A DNA stretch of 64,000 nt from positions 23,150,660 to 23,214,659 of the forward strand of contig NC_133235.1 of assembly GCF_040436345.1 (NCBI RefSeq), written 5' to 3'. The position numbers were made by a program, and so were the translations under genes. Below the pieces are notes generated by a model. It saw only the letters and a list, made by a program, of their open reading frames with translations. It had not been told where the DNA came from and searched no databases. Below, piece after piece: positions 36,801 through 48,800 of the stretch (the stretch's first letter is position 1; each line of letters opens with the position of its first letter). This stretch comes from Pagrus major. Its lineage: Eukaryota; Chordata; Actinopteri; Spariformes; Sparidae.

Positions 36801-39800
36801 TATTTGATCTAAATGTGGCTTTCAATTGAAACTACTTGGATGTGTAGTTAACAGCTTAATTATTTGACTTGCATGAGCGTAGCATCAGAGTCAGATTTCA
36901 AATAGTACACTAAAAATAAAATTTTTAATTGACTTGGATTGAACTTGTTGAATCTGGTTAAAGTTGTCAAATTTGTATTTAACAGCTAAATTAAAATTTT
37001 ATTTATCTGAATAATGAGACACACTAATTTACTATGGTAGTTATTGCAGTATTACAAGTTTCCAATAATACAATTTAGCAAGTATCTGTGTAAAAAAAAT
37101 TTAATTTTGTTTATTAAAGCTGAAGGATCAAATTCAGTTAAACAAGTTAGCCAGCAGAGTATGCTGTTTAGTCGTATTTGTTGTTAACAGAATCATTCAC
37201 CATGGGTGTTGTCACAAATTTGATAATCACAGATTTGGTCATTAGAGGAAGCTATCACAAATTAAAAATCTTTTACCGAATCGTCCTATAGAGGAAGCTA
37301 TCACAAACTTTGAGGTTTTAACAGAGTCGAGCAACAGAGGGCGCTAGTACAAATTTAATAAAGTCGAGCAACAGGGGGCGCTATTACAAATTTAGGAGTT
37401 TTAATAGAGTCGAGCACTAGGGGCGCTGTCTCGGAATTGACTTTTAACAAGGCTACCTGAAGAAGAGTCTAGAGGAGGGACTTTTTAGCTCCACCCACTG
37501 ATATACCCCCTTGTGTTAGCAGGATTTAGCTCAGTGGTGATTTGGGCTCTGAAGCGTTCACTTCTCAGCTGTAAAAAGGGCAGCAGTTGAGTTCACTTTT
37601 CACACAAACAGAATCTGGGCGCGGCGGCCGGCACTGATTTCTTATCACAGACAGCTTTCCAGCACATCAGAAAACATTCAACCAGCAACTAGCATTGCAT
37701 TCATTTACTTGTGTTTCCAAAATTTGAGCTGATAGAGGTTTTCTGTCCTCCTTTACACAGTCAAATATACTGTCTTTGATCGGATGGTTGCCACAGCAAC
37801 CGATCTTGATACTACGGGAGTAGATCAAATAAAAGCCTCTCACTGTCTATACAGCTGTTTTCTGTTTAGGTAGCTAATCTAAGTCAGAAAACACGAGGGT
37901 CTGAGCAAGTTACAAATATTCCTGGAACTATCGCAGTAAATACAACTTCATCTCAGAATGAATTTCTAAGCTTTGGCACAGCGCAACAGCTCATGATTCA
38001 TCAAACCGGTTAAATTTAGAAGTGTGCGGCGACACTTATGCATGCAAATAAATCACAGACCTGGTTCAACACAGCGTCTGTACATGAGATATTAACGCAC
38101 GGCGGCGTTTAACAATTTTAACTCACAGATCTGGTGATTACAGCGCAGAATCTGTACATGAAGCATTAACGCACGGCGGCGTCAAACAACCTTTTAACTC
38201 ACAGATCTGGTGATTACAGCGCAGAATCTGTACATGAAGCATTAACGCACGGCGGCGCTGAACAACTCTTTAAATCATAGGTCTGGTGCGACGCAGCATC
38301 TACACATTAATTTCCAACATGCAGCGATGTTGAAGGCTCTTTATCACACGCGGATCTGGTTACAACGCAGCATCCATACACATTAATTTCATATTAAGCA
38401 GCGCGATCACAGCTCGGCGGAGTTTATGCTCACACACAATTCAAGGTGTATACAGTCAAGAATATAAAGTTAAGTATCGCATTAATCACTCAGTGGACAG
38501 CTAAACAACATGAAACAGCTTGGGTTTTGATTTTAAAACCGATGTTTGTCTGTACACATCAATTTAATGCAGAGAACTGTGGTTTTAGGTGGCCTCGCAC
38601 GGACGGCACCATATAATATGTAGGAGATACACTAATAATAAACACAATTTATCAATCACTGGGATTAATAAAACACTCGTTAATGGGGCACCACCTCCGA
38701 TGTTTTATCTATTTGAATAATCCGGAGGTAATTAATCAAATTCGACTAAACAAGGTTAACTTGTATCAATTCTAATCAATTTCAGAACAATTTATTCAAT
38801 CTCAAAAATGAAGAAGTGAGATTCTACACATATCCATCGGTTCTCCACATTAAAACAAACCTGCACAGACAACGACGTACGGTTAAATTTGTTTATTTAC
38901 TAAATAAATCAAGGTGAATAAATGAAAGGATGATTCAAACAAACAATAATGATAACATAAAATGTAGAGGCTAAATGATCATGGTAATGAATGGATGGAG
39001 ATGAGCGGATGGTAAAGTCACGAGTCTGGGAAGCATTCAAAGATTACTATAGTAATTTTGACACTAACGAGACCTAACCGGATTTCTTATTAATTAAAGA
39101 TTACTATGAATCAAAAGAAAAGAGACACCACCAACTCAAGAACATGCGTGCGACTCCAGCAGTGTGCGTGGGTGTTTAGCCTACTTTGCCTGAAGACTGG
39201 GAGATGTTCACCACTTTGGACCTCTCCGGAGCTGATAGCTTGACCTCGGCTTGAGGTGTCGGTCCAGGAGAAGGAGCTGAGTCGCGGATCGTCTGCGGCT
39301 TGAAGATGCCGCTCGAGCCGGATGGATGTCGCAGCTCGTCCGGTCTCCCAGTGGGTTTCTCTCGTCCAGGTGTCGGAGGGAGAGCGCAGTCTGTCCAGTA
39401 CCCGGCAGGAAGTCCCGGTCCGCTGCCCAGCGGGATGGCACCGCTCGTGAGCGTTGAAGGCAGGCCGGTCGGCTTGGCAAAATGTCTGTTCGTTGCAAAC
39501 CGTTCACACGGTTTGTTGATGCAGGCAATTACTGCACAATGTTATTAACGCTGGTGGTCGGATTAAAGGTCTTCTTCTTGCATGGAGTGATGGCTCTGAA
39601 CTTTTGATCGAACTAATTCAACTTTCTTGACGAAAATAACTAGAGAATAACGCTGGCCGGGCGAGTCCTCAGTTATTACTCAAAACAAGACGAATTAAGT
39701 CAAATTAACTTCTACTGAGTAAAATAATGATACTTAGCAAAACAAAACAAAAGCACTTAGAGTCAGTGCGTCCTCAAATTAGGGTATTGAGGTAAAAATC

Positions 39801-42800
39801 GCACGTGGTCAATTGTGCGGAGATTTCTGCCTAAGAGCGTGTCGCAAAAATACAAAAAGTAAAGGTTTAAAAGTGAAGTGAAGAAAAATTTAGAGAAGAG
39901 AGAGACAGAATAGCTGTCCCTTGGTTTTTGTAGTCCATACCAGAAGGCGGTTCCTAAGGGCGGGCTGACGGTTATTACTGTGTATCATATCAATCGTCTA
40001 CACTTACGAAACTCATAATTAAATTAAACCGATTTAATGTTTCGCGATCGTGCTTCACCTTTCTCAGGACCTTACCATGGCAAAATAAATGGACTTAATG
40101 AAATAATATGACCTGATTAAATTCGCTGAACGAATAAAAGAAATTAACACTGGATCAAACATGAAAACACTTAAAGGTACAGTAGAACTGATAGAATCTG
40201 ACCACATATATAAGCATTTCTTATAGTTCTAATACCTGTAAATGAAGAAACATATTACAGAGTTTTAATCAGGAAAACATATTAAAACATAGATATCTTG
40301 AAAGTTTAATTTCTTTGTACCCGGACTCACCACTGGAGGGCACTGTGGTTCCACCAAACACATGACACAATTAAACATTAAATTTGATTTTAGCCAAATT
40401 TCATCACAGAGAAACGGGAGAAAGATCAGTTTTATGAGCTTCTCTTACTGACCCTTAATCTGTTGGAATTAAGAGAATGAGATCCTGACTTAATGGTTAA
40501 TTAGAAATGGTCTGAAATCTGGAGGAACACAGAGACCATTTGGTGTGGAATGTGATCCAGATTACCTCCAGACGGGTAATAAATTCAGACCTGAAGTGTT
40601 TGCATAGAACAAGTCAGAAGGTTTCCAGTGTTCTCTTAAAAGCTAATGTGTGCTTTAGAAGTTAGAGGTGAGGAGAGAGACACAGGTAAAGAGAGAGATA
40701 CTCTAAAACAAAGAAAGAAAAACATTTGATGTGAGTTAATTTACATATATAAAGACTCTGTATTGACACCTTCCGATGGCCAGTTGTCCCTCCTGGTAAG
40801 CTTCACAGAGGCCTCCCCATGACCTGTGAAAGAGGATATGTGTGCTTGCAAGGGAGAGGAGGTTCATCCAAAGGCTTTGAGTTGTAAATTAATTAAAAGT
40901 GTCTTCATATGAAGTATTTACAACCAAGAAAAACACTGTCCTCTCATGCCAGGCGATAAGATGGCGCCCCTCTTCCTGTAGAACTGCTTCATCCAGAAAA
41001 ACAGAGGTGATAACAACACAGAGCCTCAACATCAAAGGGGAAGGAACACAGGCCCGAGTTCCTACAGCAGGTACCTCAACAGAAGGATAACTAAAAAACA
41101 GGCTAGCATGGAGCGATTCTTTTTGGTACTATTCATGACATTTGATAATGGAAACACAAAAATAACTGGTTTAATGTGTAACTGAACTGCACCAGGCTGG
41201 TTGGTCGAAACGAGGCTTTAGGTTGGCTGAAAAAGCATCTGGTACAGATAATGTACTTTTAATGGAAAGAGCCTTGTTAGCTCCAACAACAGTTTATCCA
41301 ACTAATTAAATAATTACCTAAAGATGTCCATGAAGTTGTCAATATATCACTTAAAGTTTTGCCATCCATGGAGGGTTCAGCTTCTTCTGCACTGGCTGCA
41401 GGCGTGCCAACATCAGCTGTGACTGCAGTTGGGGAGCTGGCTTTCAGGCTTTCACATGGTGCACTCTACAGCTTTAGATATATTTTGTTTTTGGCTACGT
41501 GTTAGGTTAGACGTCTCGCCCTGGCCATCTTTGCGTTTTTGAAACCTACTAACAAAACCTACTGTCGAAACCACAGACAGACTTTTAGTGTCTTTTTTCC
41601 TGCTGGTTAGACTCCATTAATACGCATTTTAAACCTGTTGCAACATAATCCCTGTGGATGAGTGTCATGATGTACACAAAACAGCCAGCTCATCCCGTCA
41701 AGTCTTTATCTGACAAGCAGCTTGATCCTTCGGTCTCTCTGACATCAGGACGCCCGACCCAACATGATCAGAGTGTGTGTTGGTGTATTTTTACTTGTCT
41801 GGGTTTCACACGTGTGCAGGTCTGCCTCGGCAGCATCAAGGTTTTTCATGTTTATTTTAACGTCTGTTTGTGTATGTGTGTGTGTGTGTGTGTGTCAGCG
41901 CATGAGCTCTGACTCATAGGTAACTACTCTAAAGGCAGCCTCCGCTACCTATATTAATGCAAATGTAGACAGCGGGATGAGTCAAATTTGTCGCTTCCTC
42001 CTCTAATTCAATTTTCAATCTTGTCCCTGGAGGGTTCAGGGCTGAGATTAGCCCGAGTGCTTTAGTCCTCCTGTTATTCCCCTGGTCTCATCAATACACA
42101 CTCAGCGCGCGTTTAAGTAATCACACTGGCACAACACTACACGGCAGTTTAAGGGTCTAAAACATCCATCTTTCTCTCTCCGCAGTGATGGCTCCCTTCA
42201 CTCTAAAACCCTGCAAAATTTGAAGAGATTAAAATCGTCTTATGAATATGTATTATTAAAGAGAAACGAGGATGAAAGTTGTAGATGTTCAAGCCTTCAT
42301 CACTAGAGTGTCAAATATTTGTCCTTGCTGTCGCCTCACAGTGAATAAATTATGCTGCAGTGCCTTGGGAATTGCTGAATAATAGAGAACTTTTTATCTC
42401 ATCTGTTGTGCTAGGCCTGCACATGGCCTGATTTAGAAAGGTGGCAGAGTGAGTGATGTGGCAGTGAAGTGGGGGGTCTTACGCAGTAGAGAGATGGTGG
42501 ACGTGGTGCTCTCTCCATGATGCTGAAAAGTTTTCAATCTGGTAAATGAACCTGTGCAGCAAGGCGTGTTGTAGGGTGAAATATAATTGCTGCAGGAAAG
42601 CTGGAAGGGTGCGCCGCTTGTGAGTAGTCAGAAGTGTTGAAAAAATAAACATGTATGAGGTGCTTATCCCTCGTCAATGTCTTCCCTGCAGTAGATGACT
42701 GTCAGCTCTCCCCCTGTGCGGAGAAGCGGTGAGTAGCGCCGGCAGGAAGCAGAGCATTGTGCTGCTGTAAACCAAACGAGTAGCAAGACGAATTATAGCA

Positions 42801-45800
42801 CCTAAAATAAGTCCCACCTAAAAAATAAATATCGTTTATAATGTGCGCTATGTTTTGAACATATTTGATGCTTTACGTTGCCGTCAAATAGCCTTTTTCT
42901 TTGGCACTACGTCTGTTTTCCTGCAGGTACAGCTGCGCACTGTATTACACCACACACACGCACAGTTGCAGTAATACTACGTCATCTGACTTCCTCCTTT
43001 GCTCCCATCATAGTTAAAACAGCCACTATAGGTCGCCAGGAAACAATAACAGTAAATATGGATCGTGATAAGCTGCCTGCACGGACAACCTATGGCCATT
43101 TTTTTTGCAGAGAAAGGGCTGTATATTTGGGAATGATATACTTTGGGGGGTTTTTTCCAAACAAAAACACAATAGATTCACAAATTATCTTCTTACAAAC
43201 CCATTAGTTTTGTGTTTCCGCAAGCAAGCATCATGAGCAAGATACATATTGAGCAGGACATTAACCTCAAACCTGGTGCGGCTTCTCTGTATTTGGGAGG
43301 TTTTGCAAAAAAGGACCCAAATGCAAGAAACCCATGCAGGCAGGTTAAAAAAAGACAATCTCTGAAATTGTCTCATGGTGTATATTGTCTTTACAATCCA
43401 TAGCAGAAGTATTGGGGCCATGCCATTGTTCCCATGGCCCATCGTTCCAAAACCCCAGGAGACAAAAGAAATGTCCCATTTGCCCGTTATGCCGAGAACA
43501 AACGCCCACTGCTCCAAAGGCCCATTGCTCTGAAAATACACACTCTCATTGGAGTTGTTACTTCAGTGACTACCGGTATTGTCTATGGTGCTGAATCGGC
43601 AGGGGTTTTATTAAGCTATGTCTCTGCCCTTACACCAAACAACATACCCTAACCCTAACCAAGAAATGTTAGGGCAAAATACTCCAGGGAGTGTCTATTT
43701 TCAGAACAAAGGGTCTTCGAAGCAGTCAGCTTTTTTTTTTTTCAGGATAACATGCTGTTGGACAAATGGGCTTTCAGTCCAGTGGGACATTTTCTGGACT
43801 ATTGGGGTTTAAGAATAATTGGCTGTCGGAGCAATGGGCAGTCCCAGAAATATTGAAGTGAAGGCTCCAGTCAAAAGTTTAGCAAGAAGGAAGGAAGACT
43901 GTTCGTTCATTTTGGAAAATATTAAGATAAAAGCTCAGTGATCATCTGAATATCCTCATCCTCATGTCAAAAAAGAGTCTCAGTTTGCAGTTTCTCGCCA
44001 GGTGCAAAAGTTTGGATCTTAATAGTTCATTTCACTTTTTCGTATTTGTTTCTAGATGGCAGCTATTTGAACCACGGCTCAGATAAACGAGATATTCAGG
44101 AGGATGAATTTGTGTCATGTTTGATTGATTGACAGTTGACTCAGCCTATCACAGTCAACCATGACAGCTGCGACTTACATAACCCTTGACGACAAAACTG
44201 AGGCTGCCTCTTCTTTGTGTGCAAATTTGGACTCTCTGGAGTTTCAGTCTGTGACTGCACAATTGAATTAATAAAACAAATGTGAGTTTGATCATCTTCC
44301 AGGTTTTATAGCCAATACATTTGTGGTCATTTCTTCCCTTGTGAAACCATTTTGCACCGAACTGAAACACTAGTCTCTGCATTCGTCACTTTCTACGACA
44401 AACCATTAAACCAGCAACCTGTGGGAGTTGAACTAGTGTAGCGGGTTGTGATGTGGGAGGTAAACTGACTAATGTAGATGCAGAAATTGGTCATGTGGGA
44501 GGTAAACCGGTTACAGATAACAGCTCATTTAACCCACAGGGTCCCAACTGCTGCTCTCCCAGGGGGCCGTGCTCCAGATGGCCAGTGATTGCTTCCATAC
44601 AGGCCAAAGAAACACTGAGGCCCTGTTTATAGTCATGGTGGGTGTTTGTCTGGTGCTGGTGGTGGGTTTGTGTGCGTCTATACTGTATGTGTGGGTGCAT
44701 GAAAATTAGCTGCCAACAAATAAAATACTGGGAGAAAAAAAAAATGGTGTGGCTGTTAATAGATTAATAGAAATAGAAATATATACCAGTTACTGACCAG
44801 GAATGTCTGTCACATTCCTCCATGCTTCACATCGCTAGTCAAACATCTTAAGAAGTGGGCATATGGGTAATTCAATTTAGGAAATACTACCATGATGAAG
44901 AAAACGTGGCACTGTCCTCTAGACTGTCAATTTTGGGGGGTTTTCAGATTCAGTGTGAATGCTTTTTTTCCAACTGTGCAAAATTGGATTTTTGTATTGA
45001 ATTTGGCAGTTCTGTTCTTCAAGGTGCAGTGTGTTGGATTCAGAGTGATTTATGAAGATCTATTGGCAGAAATTAAATATAGTATTAATAATAATTATGT
45101 TTTTATTGATCTATTTTTGTTACATTTGAACAGGCTTTGTTTTTTCAGTCCTGGTCCCTGCCCAGCATGATTTAAGGGTACGTTTTTCTCTTTACTTTTA
45201 GTACGTACTGCAGCTTTCCTTACAAAGTACATTCTGTTGCATGTGGTATGCATACAATTGGGACAGACTACTTTGTCATGACCGTGCGCTTGAACTTTAG
45301 CCCTATGGCTCTTATATCTGCTGAGGCCTTAGCATGACATTTTGGAACACAGTACTTCCACTTAAATGTGCTTTCATGTGTCATTGCGGTTTCTGTCATT
45401 TTCTCAAATGAGCTGTGAAATGTTTGTTCTCTCTCTGCTCTGCTGCTCTGTTTATATTTGCTTGACACACTGTGACGTATCGTCTGCTGCACAGGATTGT
45501 GGGTCAGAATAGCCAGAAAAGGACGCTGGCTTGCAAACTGCGACTGGATGTAGTAGGACATCCTGGTATTTTTGGCATCCTGCATTTCACATACTTTGTA
45601 TTGGGACATACTAAATCTTTTTCTGGCATGCTAAATAGTACAGTAGGATGGGTATTGGAACATAGGGTCAATGTCTTCCTGGTCCAACACACCTGATTCA
45701 AATGATCAGCTCGTTATCAAGCTCCACTGAAGTCTGATAATGAAAAACTCATTTGAAGCAGGCAGGGATACGTCTCAAACATAGAGAGCAGGGGGGCTGC

Positions 45801-48800
45801 CATGAGCAGGATTGAAAACACTGCCTTAGAATGAGCTTTTTATTTCTAGAGGGAGTGGGTCCTCTTCCACAGAGTTCACCATGTTGCACTTCCATGTAGC
45901 CCAGAATAGACAAACCAGTCACTTGCTTTAGAGTGGGCCTTTCTTGTTTGTTGCTGTTTTAGCAGCCGCCATATAGGAGGGTGAGATGAGGGGTATTTTG
46001 TTAGTTGCAATCTGCTACATTGCCCTAGATGCCACTACAACCTACACACTGGACCTTTAGGTGTTCGATGCATGTATGAACAAATGTTGAACGCTGAATG
46101 TTAGGGATGGTATTATTAGATTTGATACGCCTGCTCTTACTGATACTCCTCAGTTATTTATTTATACTCTTATTGCTTTTTAAAAGTAAGATATTTGTGT
46201 TTTAAATATATTGTCTCTAAAGCAGCAACAGTAATGTTTACTAAAATCACTATAAACTCAATAATATGTCACTGGAAACAAACCTAAAATGTCAAAACAA
46301 TAAAAGATATTCCTGACATTAAGATGCTGAGTGAAGTTTAGAAAGAATGAAAAACACAGACATCAGTCAGTATCAGTCCTTATACCTCTGCTGATGTGAT
46401 TCACTGCCCGCAGACACCTCTCCTAGAGGAAGGAGGGGCTGGTTTGTCTCAGCCTGCAGCTAAGGTTACAAGAATTGACCAAATTTTCTGTCATTTTTGG
46501 TACCCATCCCTACTGAATCTTCAACTGACTACAATGAATCACTATCATCACAGAATCAGAAGCTTTTAGTAGTAGACCTTCCCTCACTGGTCACTGAGTG
46601 TATCGTGTTAACTTGTTAAAAGCTTACTTAAATGCTGCAGAAGCCACAGAGACAAATACTCATCTGCTGGAACAGGAAACAGACTGAACTTGCACTGAAC
46701 TGGAGACAGTCTGAATCGATGCGGGGCGGTGATGCAGTAATGTGGCCGCTTAGCTTGAAAAAGTAGGCGAACTACATAATCAAAGTGATTCATATTCCTT
46801 CCATCTGGTTGCCCAATGTTTAAGACATATACACACATTTGGGACACTTGGGACCTTTGTTGCTCTTTTTCCTTGTTTCCTGTAATTTTTCCAATAAAAT
46901 GCCTTACTGAGTTTTCGAAATTATGTTGACCACTGGTGTGAAGATTGTGTTGTTGGATTGAAAGTGCCACAAAGTTGGAATATTAAGGTTCATTACTCAA
47001 TTTTCTTTGTCATTGCAGTTTAAAACAGAATCCACCTCATGAATAGCTCTAACGTATTGTACAACACTGATGATTTGCCAGTTCTTCTATTCAATTGAAT
47101 ACAGTACAAAGACAAGATATTTAATATTCAGTGGTTAATGTTGTAGGCAAAAGGCTTGAATTTGTATTTTATGCCCTTATCATTTCTATTAATGACAAGA
47201 TCCTCCATTTTGTACAAAGTAATAATTTGTTCAAATACAATGACTGAAGAGTCCAGTTTTCAGTGTGCAACACATTTGTTTAGATTCTTAATTTTCCCAA
47301 ATATTTAGTATTCCACACATGCTACTGTCTGCTCTGCATCCACCACCTTGTTCTAATTGACAGCATTTTTAACCAGTGGCAAAACTTGTTTACATTCATA
47401 CTTTGCTGACATGTTTATGCATGTCCACACAGCAGCTGCTGTTAGTTCTTGTCAGCTGGCACCTATTGGCCGATTCCTCTGGGATTTTGGAGTGCGGCTT
47501 ATGGATGAGGCTGCTGTCTGAATGTGATGTATAGCTGGGGTTTTGCTTAAATGCTTCCCAGCAGGTTGGAGGTTAAGGTGGAGGGAGATGAGCATCCTGA
47601 CAGCACAGTCCATCCCTTTGCTTGTCAGTCAGACTGAAGCTATACGGCTGCTCTGCTTTCTCTCTGCACCTCCTGTTCATGCGAGCAGAAAGAGCGAGTC
47701 TGGAGGAGTCGTGATGCCCATCTCAATGAGAGGAGGGGGTGGAGGAGTTGGAGTGGGACAAAGAGGGAGGTGGTGCGCAGCGCAGTGGAGGAGAGATGTT
47801 GCGAGTTGTAGCATACAGAGAAAAACCTAGAGGGACTGTTATCAAAAAATAAAGAGGGGGAGAAGAGCAGCAAGCCTGGAGGAGTCGTGATGCTCATCCT
47901 AATGTGGCATGCTAGAAAGAGATCTGTTTGAGAAGGTAAAAATAAAAGGTTTGAATCATGCCCATACCACCAGGACTGCAGAACTAGTGCTGCTAGTTAA
48001 GCACAGATACCACTTTAAAGTCATTTTTCTCAGCTAATAACCAGTGTGTGCATCAGCTTACTGTTACATTTATCAGATAAGCATGACTTGCAGCAAAGCG
48101 CCCATTTGTAATGCAACCTTGTGATTTCTCAGCACAAAAATCAGGAAGAGGGGGTTGCATTACTTGCACGACTTCACTGCCTCTGCACAAAATCTACCTC
48201 AGCAAAAAAAGTATAGCGAGCGACCTTCAAACAGCAATTCAGACAAGACTCTGTAATAAGCATGAGCTTTTGTCAAGCTTTTAATAAAAGTCACGGCCAG
48301 AAATGGCTGCCAGTGGATCATCATCTTTTTGATTTGGTGTTGGGAACAGATGGAGTCAGGATCACCTCGCCGCTCGAGACCAGAGCCCTCTGACTCAAGG
48401 AAACTTCAGTGACTGCAGCTCTTCCTGCAAAGGAGGATGGCAATCACCTTAGATTTGACAGGTTTTAAAAATGAGACAGATCATTTGTCAAGCAAGAATT
48501 TTCATGTTCCTCCAGGGTGATTTTTCACCTTGTACTTTGTAAACAAAATTTATGATGCACCGATTAAATTTTTATCTGCAGATAAAGATCCCTGGTCGAT
48601 TTTTACCTCCAAATTTAAAATTCATGTAAAGATAATGTAGGAATCCTGATTTTTTATTACACTAATGAAGCTCTGGTTGTCACAACTTTAAAATTAAGAG
48701 CCTAAACAATTACAAAAGCTGGTAATAGAATGATCGAAATTGTAAAATTTAAACCATGTGTTACAGTTAACGAGCTACTCACGTTGCCGGTGGCATGGCT

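Larger units (their letters stand above)
36566..38593 (-). other. Long 5' leader of the retrovirus, non-coding
   Basis: About 2 kb between the primer-binding-like site and the gag start, without long frames. It is AT-rich near gag (36566-37190) and holds two tandem-repeat arrays (listed separately). Packaging, dimerisation and splice-donor signals for env are expected here but cannot be placed by eye. Confidence 0.6.
24068..41066 (-). mobile_element. Complete endogenous retrovirus, lokiretrovirus-like, 17.0 kb
   Basis: Full-length provirus inserted antisense in clcn2 intron 1. Two 2,448-bp LTRs (24068-26515 and 38619-41066) begin TGTAGGA and end TCCTACA, and are flanked by a 4-bp duplication GCAG (24064-24067 and 41067-41070). 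Reading on the minus strand: 5' LTR, primer-binding-like site (38594-38611), ~2-kb leader, one gag-pro-pol frame (28901-36565), env (26779-28698), polypurine tract (26516-26528), 3' LTR. Neither gene has a stop or frameshift, and no LTR difference was found in the segments compared. The lineage call rests on the paramyxovirus-F-like Env, a retrovirus-style second RNase H and Ty3-like RT/IN wording, which fit what I know of lokiretroviruses. An epsilon- or Ty3/gypsy-type element with an acquired envelope is the alternative. Confidence 0.9.

Noticed and set aside
37229..38390. CRISPR-like array
   Set aside because: The repeats are degenerate, directly adjacent tandem units within a retroviral leader of a vertebrate genome, without spacers.
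38594..38611. Primer tRNA Met or Phe
   Set aside because: Only the first seven or eight bases agree; the rest of the site does not pair.
43644..43660. Telomere-like CCCTAA repeats
   Set aside because: Only about two units (taaccctaacc); too short to mean an interstitial telomere.
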